From the NCBI GenBank assembly GCA_024364735.1, contig JAGFNQ010008732.1:248001-312000 (forward strand): 64,000 bases of DNA. Reading direction: 5' to 3'. Below are positions 34,517 to 45,250 of this stretch, piece by piece. This DNA is from Boesenbergia rotunda (Eukaryota; Streptophyta; Magnoliopsida; Zingiberales; Zingiberaceae). A program made the position numbers and the translations under genes. Under the pieces are notes generated by a model. It ran no database searches. It was not told the DNA's origin and saw only the letters and a program-made list of their open reading frames with translations. Within the stretch, counting starts at the first letter, position 1. Every line of letters begins with the position of its first letter.

Positions 34517-35263
34517 TATTGTCCGCAGGTTATTTGATGATTTTTATAAAAGACGTCTATTTGACGATTCGTCGCTAAATGCGAAACACTCTTTTAATTT
34601 TCATCCTTAATTTAATTTGATCTGATTGGGCTTCTGCAGAACTTCTATTTGGGTGGAAATACAACTTATATATTTGCTGGACGAATATGGAATTTTACCA
34701 AATAATAATAGTTAATCTATCTACTACGTACGGACAACGATCCCATGACTCCCACCCCTTCTGTTGGCCCCTCCTTAAGTCATTTCTTTCCCATTTATTC
34801 AGAGTAAGACGAAGACCCTTCCACTTCTAACAACAAAAAGTAGAGAATCCTCTTCTCTTTCACCAATTAATATCGTCGAACTCTCTCAATTAGCAATTAT
34901 CGATGAACCGAACACGATCGGTTCATCTCATCGAAATGAACGGGAAGCGAATGCATGCAAACAATTCAGTTAATTGGAACAGACGATCAGGTCCATTGGA
35001 ATTTCCCTAGAATATAATACAAGCACGCTTTATGAAGCTAGCTAGCTTTCTCATGGAACAATAAGAGACGACAATCTAAAAGAACTGGAAATTAATCGCG
35101 AGTTAAAAAGCAATAGGGAAGGGACAGGCGTGGAAAAGCTCACTTACTTGCTCCTTGATAGATTAACTAGAAGAAGCTTTATCAATGGCGAAGGCTGGGT
35201 TATGGAAGAAATGGCTTCTTTCGCGGATGTATTGAGCCGCCGCCGCCGCCGGTGGCCATGCTT
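34517..35263. other. Gene-free stretch and 3' flank of the minus-strand DUF1639 gene
   Basis: No gene or transposon signal recognised. The last 100 bp or so probably hold the 3' UTR of the gene ending at 35264. Confidence 0.4.
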
Positions 35264-36266
35264 CTAATCCGTAACCTTGTAGGATTCGTAGGTGATCTCC
35301 GACAGCCATGAACCGGGGAACAGCAGCTGTAGAACACCAGTGGAGGAAAATCTTTTTCGTCAAAAAAAGGTTTTACATTCTTTTAGAAAATTATTCTTCG
35401 ATCAATACGGAGGAAAGATTTAAAAAAGGATTTTGTTGACCCCTCAAAAAAGTTTTTTACTATAAAAGCAGAAAAAAATACGGGCAGATGGGAAAATGGA
35501 TGCAAAGCAAGTTTGGACTCACATCGAGCTGCTTTTGGACGACACGGGGTCGCCTCCGAGGTCGGCGCCGTGCTCTGTAACCCGTCACCGCGTAGATGTC
35601 CTCGTCGATCTCCTCCCTTGTAAGGGTTACCGAGAAATCGGGCCGCTCGCGCCGCTCAGGGATGCCTGACCTCGGCCACGCCGCTTTTTTCTCGCCGGCA
35701 ACGGGCAGCGATCCGCTCGCTTGCAGCTCGAACATCGCCCGAACCCTAGCCCCCCTTCGCCTCGTCCGCAGCTTCCATGGCCACGTGGGAGCGGATGACG
35801 ACGGTTCTGCTTCGGTCCCCTCCGTCCGAACCGCTTCGGTCCTGGGTTTGTCGCCTTTGGATGGAGGCGGCGGCAGCGGTGGCGCTTCATGAACAATCAG
35901 CTTGATTCGGTCCGCCGCTTCCCGGAGGTGAACCAACAGCTTCTCCCTCACCTCTTCAACCGCGCTGCTGTCGCCACTGCCTCCCTCTGGATCACCGGCC
36001 CTGATCCCCTCCGTATCTGAGAGACGCTGTCCGCCAGCGCTGTCGCCACCGCCGCCGCCGTCTGCCTCGTCCTTGCCGTTAACGCTCACGGAGCGTAGCA
36101 CCCGCGGGCTCCCCCACGTCATCATGCTCGGAAGAGAGAAGCTTCCGCAGGTATTTCCCCGTGCAACCACTCCGTTCGGCTCCTGCGGCAGCGTCTCCGG
36201 TTGCTTCCGCTCCGTCTCCGCCGAGAAAAACATGGATCCGCGGCCTTCTGACGATGGTGACCGCAT
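35264..36266 (-). CDS. DUF1639 family protein
   Basis: Plant-specific protein of unknown function. Two exons, 35523-36266 and 35264-35326, join in phase 0 at a GTGAGT...ACAG intron and give 268 residues. Family marks are WKLRTRRRGARVRA, DFSVTLTREEIDEDIYAVTG, the basic stretch RARRRPRRRPRVVQKQLD, and after the intron LLFPGSWLSEITYESY. The N-terminal half is Gly/Ser/Pro-rich and likely disordered; the basic run could act as a nuclear localisation signal, by inference. The start at 36266 is the first ATG of the open frame; MFFSAETERKQ at 36233 is an alternative. An ATTTATAAC box at about 36433-36441 lies about 170 bp upstream. A diverged paralogue on the plus strand starts 980 bp away, head to head. 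Confidence 0.88.
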
Positions 36267-37245
36267 CCGGCTATTGAGCTCGTGGTACTGGGAAAGGATG
36301 CAAATTATTAACCTATTACCACTCCGCGAGTCGGGAAACCGCCGGTAGAAGAGAGAGAGACGCTATCTCTTTCGCTCGCGTCGCTCGCGTGGTGATGGAG
36401 GGATGAGACTTGAGAGGGGCGGACATGCCCGGGGTTATAAATGGAATTAAAATAACACAACATTCGGGAAGGAAAAAAAAAAGGGCTTCGAGTGACTGGC
36501 TGAAATAACCGACGTGGCGAATGATTACTCGACGATAAATGTATTCTTGTCTCAGTTCACGCAGCGATCTTTAGCAACGGTTCAGTTAAGCACATCGCTT
36601 TTGGGAGGGCACAATGGCCCTGGCCCACGTCGTGTGTCACGTGAGCTTTCGTCATAAAGCAAGGACGAATGCGGGAGGCAACACGTGCGATGCACGCGCG
36701 AAGACTCCGGCCATTTTCGGGCCTCTGGGCTTTGATTTCGGGTGATTTGCTTATATGGATTGGGGCACAATTCGATACTTCATTCAAGTACACTTCAAAC
36801 CCGATTCAGCCCAGAAAGTAACTCTAGTTAAATTATTATAGCAACCCAGTTTCACTGCTCGATAATTTCGTTATTTTTAAAATTTTAATATGGTTTGGGC
36901 TTGGCTTGGGTCACGTCTGGAGTAGCATCGAGTTGCGACCATATTGAGAACGAATAAAACTCTCACGGTTCGCTGAAGCTACTCGTTTTAACACCCGGAT
37001 CGTAAGAGCAAGACGAGAAGGATATATGGCTCAAAATGTGGTGGTCTTTTGGGTCGGAGGCGGCTTTCCGTATGCAAGCTTGTTTTAAACCTGCGGGAGC
37101 GAGAACCAAACCGAAAGCGCATCTGAACGTTCAGAGAGGTAACCTCAATTTTTTATTTGTATGTCTGTGTTTAATTTTCCCTTGTATTGCTTTGGCTTCT
37201 TCGCTTCTCTTTTGCTCTCTCGATCGGAGAACGGAAGAAGCCCTG
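36267..37245. other. Shared upstream region between divergent DUF1639 genes
   Basis: About 980 bp between the two start codons. The left side holds a TTATAAAT box for the minus-strand gene. An antisense-looking frame at 36557-36793 matches nothing known. No insertion recognised; it may act as a two-way promoter, which is inference. Confidence 0.45.
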
Positions 37246-38196
37246 ATGGCGACCGCCCCGGAGAAGGAAGGGATCGACGTGACATCGGAAGGGCCGGTGG
37301 CGGAGAGCCTTATTGCGCCTCCGCCGCAGCTTACCCAATCTCGCCGTCTTCACAATTTCTCCTTCCCGACCCTGAGCTGGGGAGGCCAGCGCGTGCTGCG
37401 TTGCTCCAAACTCTCTGACGGTGTGGGATCCGCCGTAACTGTACCGGATGATCAGAACCGGAGGAACACCCCAACGAAATTCCCGCTCGCGAGAGGGTCT
37501 CCGGGCGTGTTAGAGCCGAGGGAGGGCGAGGCGAGAGGAGGGAATCGGAGAAAAATCCCTCCGCCGCCCCGATTTCCGAGGCTGAACGACCCTGGAACTT
37601 GAGAACGAGAAGGGCGGCCTGTAATGCGCCAGCGGAGGCTCGGAACGACAACCATTGCTCGCCTTGTCATGGGGCTACGGAGATTGAGAAGACCAACTTT
37701 CCTGTCAAACCTCTGAGGATGGGATCAGACGAGTTGGAGAAAGGAGAAATGATAAAGTTCTCCGTCTCGCTGACTCGGAGGGAGATAGAGGAGGATTTTT
37801 TTGCCATCAAAGGGACGAAGCCCCCTCGACGACCAAAGAAAAGGGCTAAGATTATTCAGCGCGAACTTGATGTAAGTGATTCTTTTGATAATGAATGAAG
37901 TTTGTAAGGAAGCATTATTTGATATGCCGATTGTTCTACTCTTTTAGAATCTAACTTAATTCTATATTTCTATTTCTCCTGCATTAGCTTATTATGCTGT
38001 GATTTTATTCATCCACCTGCAGGCACTATTTCCAGGGTTGTGGTTGTCAGAAATAACACCTGATAGCTATAAAACTGATGAGAAAGGTGTTTTTTTCCCC
38101 TTTATTTATTTATTTATTTTTTTGTCTTCGCAGTTAATCAAATTAGAAGCTCAATGTAGTGTTTGTCTCCTTCTTTGTTTTGCAGAAGTTGGCTAA
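37246..38196 (+). CDS. DUF1639 family protein with an apparent internal frameshift
   Basis: Function unknown. From ATG 37246 (MATAPEKEGIDV) the frame gives SRRLHNFSFPTLSWGGQRV, a DUF1639 N-terminal mark, then stops at 37602. The conserved remainder is in another frame: ERPWNLRTRRAACNAP, KFSVSLTRREIEEDFFAI, PPRRPKKRAKIIQRELD up to 37871 (GTAAGT donor). It continues with exon 38023-38086 (ALFPGLWLSEITPDSYK) and exon 38186-38196 ending in TAA. The last intron, 38087-38185, can also be read through to the same stop. The frame change lies between 37452 and 37602 and fits one lost base or two gained. A 74-bp GT-AG intron at 37507-37580 would also restore the frame, but it is GC-rich with weak sites. 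It may be a pseudogene, a sequencing error or a gene with an unusual intron. Confidence 0.75.
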
Positions 38197-41100
38197 TTTG
38201 GTGAACTAAAGTCATCTTCTATGGAAAAGATATGTTTTAGTTGCTGCGTGTCTCTGTTCTTTAGTCACAGCCAACCTTGTTATGTAGAATACATTGTTCT
38301 ATGTAGAATGCCCTGTTAACCTATAAAGCACATGGTTAACTAAAATAAATGTGACATTTTGCTGCTTCTTTAAATGATGATCTGTTCCATTTCTTTTTTG
38401 AACTTCTTTAAATACACAAAAATAGTTTGTTCAAAGAGGGAAAATGTATGGAATGAGCGAGATAATATATTTCATTTATTGTTGTTTTAATAATATGCAG
38501 TGTATTATGCAAATATCCTGAAGCTTTTGTTATTTGGCAAGAGGAGGATTAAATTGAAGCTACTAAAATGCAAGAGTTTTATGTAATTACGTTACTTCAT
38601 ATGTTGTTCGTATAAGATAGTTTCAAGTTCTCTAGCATTAATGCAACAGTTTGCTCTCATATCACATATACAGTCTGCATCCATTTCTTAATAAAGACTT
38701 GGGATCATTTATGCAATTTCCAGATTTAAGTGCAAAACGAAATAGCTTTTCAATGTCATTTTCTTGTCGCTCATGGGTGCATATGGCAAAGGAATTCAAT
38801 AGAAAGGCTTGCCAACTTTAGATGTTGCTTGATGCCACGCTAATACTTTTATCTTTCTTGTCAAAGTAATCAGTTACATTTACTTGATATATCATCATTA
38901 TTTGATTTTGCTACAAATAGGTACTCCATTAGAGATGTCTAATTTTCATATGGAAACCAGCAGTGGATTGCTTAGAATATTGAGCAGGAGCTGCATACAT
39001 ACTTCATAACCTTTTTCCAGAGTTTGTATTGCTCCATTAACCGTCTATATGTTGTTTCCATGATCCAACTAAAGTCCACTGCGGTCTGAACATGTCATCA
39101 TATTCTTTGCTCATTGTAGAAAGGTGATTACGCTCACCCCAGGTGCATCATATTCTTTGCTCATGAGCATAAGAAATGTGGTTGGTTCTATGCCCATTAG
39201 AACATAGAAAGAGATTAATATGAGATTTTTTTTTTTTTGATTGAGTGACAGCACACAAATAGTTTTTTTAGACATTTGTATACATCTTGTCCTCTAGGCT
39301 ATAGCTTCTAGGAGACAAAAGTGTGGAGTCTATCCCTTACATTCATTTTTTATGGCAGATTATCTTTGCATGTCCAGTCTCAGGCTAAATATAGAACTAT
39401 CAACTAGGCTGCCTGAAAGCAACAATTATATCCTGAGGTTTTACATAGATCATAGTTCAATTGTTATATCTGAGTTTTTGTCCAATAGTTACTTGGATTC
39501 TTTTTCTTTTTTCTAGTGTCATTGATGGGGATCTATAAGTGGGTACTGGGGTTCTGTTTATTTAAACTCATCATTTTATCATCATCATGATCTGAATTTT
39601 AAATGTTTCTGGACCCAATTGACCTATTGCAGATGGATGGTTGGATTTTTTTTACCCATTGTGTTATATGTCAGCAAACGATGCTGTTATATTTTTCAAG
39701 TTCAGAACAACTGATACTAAGCATCAGTGGCAGAATTGGTATGGTGGTTTGGTTGTGAGGGTTTCTTCATTGATCAAATTATTCAATTGGACGCTACTGT
39801 TGAGGATGTACAGGTTTTTGTTTTTCATATCCATGCAATGTAAAATTCTCTGAAAATTTGTGGATTTTGGCAACACAAAATTCTTTGAAAATTAAGGATT
39901 CACTGAATGGACTAGTTGAGCTCAAAAGAAATAAGGGTTGAATCTTGATAATCATCATCTTTTAATGCTTCTAGACTGGCTATAGTTCCTGTACAAGAAT
40001 AGTGGTATTGTCAGAATTTAAAGAAAAATCAGATTTGTTGTAGAATCAGGGACTGAAGCCTTGTCTTTCCTATCTGGCCTATGACCTTAACAATTTGTGG
40101 GTCTTCACCAATTCTTTGCTGATCTTTTCAATTCTTAGGAGCAATAATTCATTCACCATGGGTTCTACCTAATACCACTGCTAGTGCAAGTACACAACAA
40201 ACAACAACAACCAAGCCTTATCCCACTAGGTGGGTCGGCTATCCACTGCTAGTGCAAGTCTTAAAGATAAATCTGAAGTTCAGGGCTAGTATATGTATCT
40301 AGATTATAGTTCTGGAACTTTGACCTGATTATCTGACCCATATTATTTGGTCAAACTAGATCTGGAATGGGATTCAATTTCTAATGAAATGGCAACTGTG
40401 TACATATTTTGTGCTGTGTATGTTTGAAGTGTAATTTGATTTTAGTAATTAGTCCAATCATTTTGAAGATCCAGTATTTAATGGATGTTAAAATAAACTT
40501 GTTACCATCTCAACTTCATCATGCTGCAAAGCAACCTTCCAAATAACTTGTCATCAATTCTGTATTTTGCATGAAATTTAATTAACTCATGTTTAAGTTT
40601 TAGCTTCTAAATTTTTTGTTACTGAGAATGCTAGAAAAGAACTAAAGAAGGATTGCTCTTTTAATCTTCTACTTACATGGATCATATAGCTTGGACCTTT
40701 TACAGCCCTGCTTCATGAAATCCATCTTGGTAATTTATCATTGCTGTACTTTCTGAGTAACACTGGTAGTTGAAAATAAATATTTGTTTCGTGTGTTTTA
40801 ATGATCACTTCTCTGACAACAAATGCAGAGCCTTCTTTGTAAATCAGTTGGCCAAACTATGGTAAAAACATTTTGCATGGCTGTTTATTTTAATTTGTTT
40901 ATTTTTAATGATGGTTATTCTTTCACCAAATCAATTTGATTTTGTTGTCTTAATGATGCTCGGCACTTTGTTCTTGCTCAAGCCTAGGAAAAATTACTTT
41001 CATTATTTGTTCAATATGTGAATCTTATCGTAATTTTCATGTATTCATCAAAGATCTTCATAGCCACTTAATGTATTATTTAGTCACGAGTAAAAGAGTC

Positions 41101-41889
41101 TTTGCTTTGCGAACCATATTTTGATTGCTGTTTAATGTAAACAAACTTTGATTCGATGAGACATGCATGTCTCACCTAGCTTCCTAGTGCCAATACAGAC
41201 TTGTAGAATTTTGAGCATAGTGCGAGGAATTAACGGACATTGATCTACAATGCTCAAAAATACAGTTCCACATTTTGTATTTCTGTGGAATGACACAAAC
41301 TGATTAGTTTAATATGATTGACGCATGCAGCTATGACTCTTTATTCTCGTACCAGTGGCCAATGGATAGTACCGAACAAATGGTAAATCATATATGGTGT
41401 GGACACTGTCTTCTACCTCGAAGAGGTGGTGCCAAGAGTTGATCTCATCGGTGAGGGTCTCTTAAAGGGCGTTCTAAAGTCAAGTTCTCTTTCTGGTCAT
41501 CTGGTTATGTATAAATAGATTGACGCAAACAGTAGTTGGATTTGATAATTCATTTACAGGAATTAGGTTGCACGTAGCTTGCTTGCTTGCAGGTTATAAA
41601 CTATTTTACCGTTGGGTCTCAAATGTCGTATATCATATAATGAAACATAAATTTAGAAAAAAAAGGGAAAATGTGTCTGCTGTCAATTCTTATATATGTT
41701 ATAGCATTTTTTTTTCCCATAATCTGTTTTTATTTAATATTCTTGTATTCACAGCGCTGCATAATTTTTTGGTTCTGCTGAGGGTCTTGATGACTCGGTT
41801 TCCAGCTTTCAGGTAATAAATATTAATTCAGTTCTAGAACCTGTGTAAAGCTATGCCTTCACTGTTAATTGAAAATTTCTTTCCAAGAT
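38197..41889. other. Long gene-free stretch, intron-like composition
   Basis: 3.7 kb of T-rich, low-GC sequence without a supported exon. Short frames at 39641-39853 and 41520-41816 match no family I recognise. The only repeat noticed is the short SINE-like phrase at about 40190-40250. Confidence 0.4.
40188..40250 (+). mobile_element. Short SINE-like fragment
   Basis: ACAACAACAACCAAGCCTTA followed by TCCCACTAGGTGGGTCGGCT is a phrase common at one end of plant SINE copies, as far as I recall. Only this piece is present. It is flanked by a duplicated CCACTGCTAGTGCAAGT (40170-40190 and 40242-40258), possibly its target duplication. Confidence 0.45.
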
Positions 41890-43090
41890 ATTCAGTTAAC
41901 CAAATGATAATTGCATACTCCAATGTGATGCATGTGCTTGGGTTGATCGTAAACCAAGTTGATCCTATCGACAAGCGGAGTGAGTTCTCATTTGAGTGAG
42001 TTGGTCTGATCAAGATGACTCGATTCATAGTAGCGTGGGGGTCAGGATCGGACTTGAGAACTAATGGGACACAAGTGGCTCAGGTCGGACCAAAATAAGA
42101 GCACAAGGTGGAGAAGATGTTTCAATTACCGGAGTCCCTTTTTGAAGTACCAAGGGGGCTTTATATAGGGGAGGAGGAGACTCCTATCTTGTCAAGGTTG
42201 TCTTGTTTCATTAAAAACTGACTAGCTGAGAGTTTGTCCTTTTGGCAGCTTTAGTCAGTCTGTGAGTCTGTCGTAGTCACCTAAATGTCTATCAAGATGT
42301 CAATTCTACATTCATTAATGCCTGACACCTTGATAAGTTATGATTATGTCAGAAGTCTTTTCCTCATAATGGGAAGATTTGGGGAGTTCTCATTGTCGAG
42401 GTGGTCATTTGGTCACTCGGGCTCATCCTATCTGGCAACTATGAGTCTACCAAAGCCTGACCAGCTGAGTGGAAATGATCAGACAGACAAGTTGGACTTC
42501 TGGACTATTTATGTCTTTGGGACGAACCTAAGACTCTTGACCAAGAGCTCCCGGCTGGGGATGTTGGTGGGTCGGGTCGGTCGGATCGGCCAGGTCGTCC
42601 GGGTCGGCCGTGTTGGGTCGGTCGGGTCGGCCGGGTTGTTCGGGTTGGTCGGTCGGGGTCGGCCAGGTTGTCCGGGTCAGCCGGTCGGGGTCGGGGTCGG
42701 GGTCGGGGTCGGCCGGTCGGGGTCAGCCAGTTGGCCAGTCGGGGTCGGCCGGTCGGGGACAGCCAGTTGGCCAGTCGGGGTCGACCGGCCGGTCGTGGTC
42801 AGCCGGGTTGTCCGGGTCGATCGGGTCATCCGGATCAATCACAAATAGTGACCGGTTGGTCATTTGCCACGAAGAACCGCCGATTGACCCTTAGCAATAT
42901 AGAGTGGCGGATCCCATTAATTCTCTTTGCCTTAACTCCACCTTAACTTGCCAATTTGGTCTTTTTTAGAGGATCCTATAATATCTCCCCGGATCATATA
43001 TTTCCTCTTCAAGTCTAGTCGAAGAAGGCATGAGTCTGACATACTAAACTAAATCTAATAGTTGGTCCTACAATTTCTCCTCGGATCACA
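41890..43090. mobile_element. Unclassified LTR-like fragment
   Basis: Composition and content differ from the T-rich left neighbour. There is a TATATAGGGG box at 42163-42172, repeated GGATCATA/GGATCACA phrases after 42950, and a G-rich minisatellite in the middle. No ends, partner copy or coding domain found. Confidence 0.35.
42557..42846. repeat. G-rich GGTCGG minisatellite with quadruplex potential
   Basis: Short units GGGTCGGTC, GGGGTCGGCC and GGTCGGGGTCGG fill about 290 bp. At about 42686-42710 there are four successive GGGGTC-type units, giving four runs of at least three Gs with short loops on the plus strand. The long frame through it encodes only Gly/Val/Arg/Ser repeats and is not a gene. 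Confidence 0.85.
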
Positions 43091-43376
43091 AGTAAAGCCG
43101 AATGCTGGCTTGCTTTATCAGTATTTTGCCATGATGGGCTTGCTTGCTAGCGAGGGGTTCTTCTGCATCGAAGTACGAGAACTTTGATCTGCCATCGCGT
43201 GTTTTTTTTTATTTGCATTTTTAAATTTTTTTTTTTATGCATCTGCAATTGATCTTTCACAGTAGATATCAATGATTTGAGAGCAAGATTCCAGAATAAG
43301 GTTTAGAATAAAGGAACAAAGAATAAGATATCAATTACGTTAGGCAATTTACCACATCATTCATTAGGGCATCCGC

Positions 43377-44340
43377 AACGGCTCGTTAATCGAGCGTTAT
43401 AATGCTCGATTAACGAGCCGTCCCCGTTAAAAACATTGTGGGAGTGTGCGTTAATGCTGACGCAGATGAACGCGTTCAGATATTTGAACACGTTCATCCG
43501 CGTATGACCTGACATCCTGATCGATCAAGCGATCGATCAAAGATAACCTGGACCGATCAGGCAACAGCCTGATCGGTCCAGGTTGTTGATAAATCCCCTG
43601 ATCGGTGAAGCTGACCGATCAGGGCATTAATTCCCTAAAAAAATATTAAAAAATATAAATTTTAATAAGATTTAATCTTAAAAACATAATTTTTTAAAAA
43701 TTATCATTCAAATTAAGTATTTAATTGGGGAATCGATTACGAGTCTCTCCAATCGATTGGGGAGTCTCATGGAATAATAGGGAACAATGATTTTAATCGA
43801 TTGGGATTGCCGTAATTGATTAAAAATGACATAACGGCCACCCAAATGGCTATAAACGGCTAGTAAACGATCACCAACGATTATTTTAATAAAAAAATCT
43901 CTGAATTTGTATTTTATTATTTCACTTTGTGTTAATTTATATATTATCTTTTAATTATATGCAAGTATATTTTTTTACGTTGTTCTCTATCATTTCAAAA
44001 TTATAATAATAATTTAAATTTTAAATAATGATAAACATATTTAAAAATATTATTATTATTTATTTTAAATAATAATCATTTAAATTAGCAAATAAAATTG
44101 AAAAATAAAAAATATGTAGATAAGAGAATAAATATGTGAGAGAATATGTACGTGAGAGAAGGTATATGTGAGATAATGTATATGTGGCATGTGGGCCCAC
44201 AAATAATGAGGATTGAATGTTAAACGGTTGTGAGAGAATGAATATGTTAATGTTAATATGTATGTGGCACGTGGGTCCCATGTTTTTGATGAGGTGGTAG
44301 ATGTTATAATGTTAATAGAGTTAAACCAATGCGGATGCCC
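43377..44340. mobile_element. PIF/Harbinger-type MITE (964 bp), related to the one at 6276
   Basis: Ends GGGCATCCGC and GCGGATGCCC are perfect 10-bp inverted repeats flanked by perfect TTA duplications (43374-43376 and 44341-44343). The right part contains ATGTGGCATGTGGGCCCAC and TGTGGCACGTGGGTCCCA, inverted relatives of phrases in the element at 6276-7016. The left part (43490-43640) holds repeated TGATCGGTCCAGG / CCTGATCGGT segments in both orientations. No transposase is encoded. Confidence 0.88.
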
Positions 44341-45250
44341 TTATGAACACATTTCAATATTTGATTTTTTTAATCAAATTACTTTTTTCAATTTATTTTA
44401 TCATCTAAATTAACAAATGTTGATGAAATGACAACGTTGTTACTATCCACTCCGTTTTAAATCTCCACCACGACAAATAACGACAAATATTTGAATTCAG
44501 ATAAGCATAAATCATGGAGATGACTCGGCAACCATAATTCATCATCTATTGTATCCAGCCTCGTATGGTTGATTATGAATTATAATAGGAGAAAATTAAA
44601 AAGATATTGCTAATTATTTATATTTTTGTTAATTATAATGTTCAAAGTGCCTATATATAACGGCATTTAAAAAAAATACTTAAATGAATTACACATAAAT
44701 GAATAATTTTGAAACAATAAAATAATTTTTTTACAAAATTGTGTAAGGTTAGGGATAATAGAATTTAGTTTGTAATGTATTTGATTATATAATATAATCC
44801 AGATTATATGTTGTTGGTCCTGCAATTCAAATTATAATATTTTATTAATTTTTTTAATGTATATTATATTATAATTTTAAAATGATATCAAATAAAATAA
44901 TTAATTTTATAATATAATCATGATTATATTAAAAAATTTATTATCCCTGAACGTAACCTAAAAGTAATCCGCTTAGTTTACGAAATCAAAGTTCAATCGT
45001 TCCGTTTGGCGAAGACCGAGATGGACGTACCGGCTCGGCTCCGCTCGGTCAACGTTTTAACGGCGCTGGCGGCTCGTGCGTAAGCGTTAGCCGGTGACTC
45101 TGTCCCGGCTCCCGATAGCCCAGGGCATCTAATCCGCATCCACAGCTTCAGCCTCCCGTCTCTGTTTTCCTCTGTGTTTTAAAATCCCCCCCTGCACACA
45201 GACGCCCGCATTCGTCAACGAAGAGCCCGAACCTTCATCCCTCCTCGGCA

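Noticed and set aside
42285..42848. 187-residue frame through the G-rich tract
   Set aside because: Its second half is only a translated minisatellite (Gly/Val/Arg repeats) and the first half matches nothing known.
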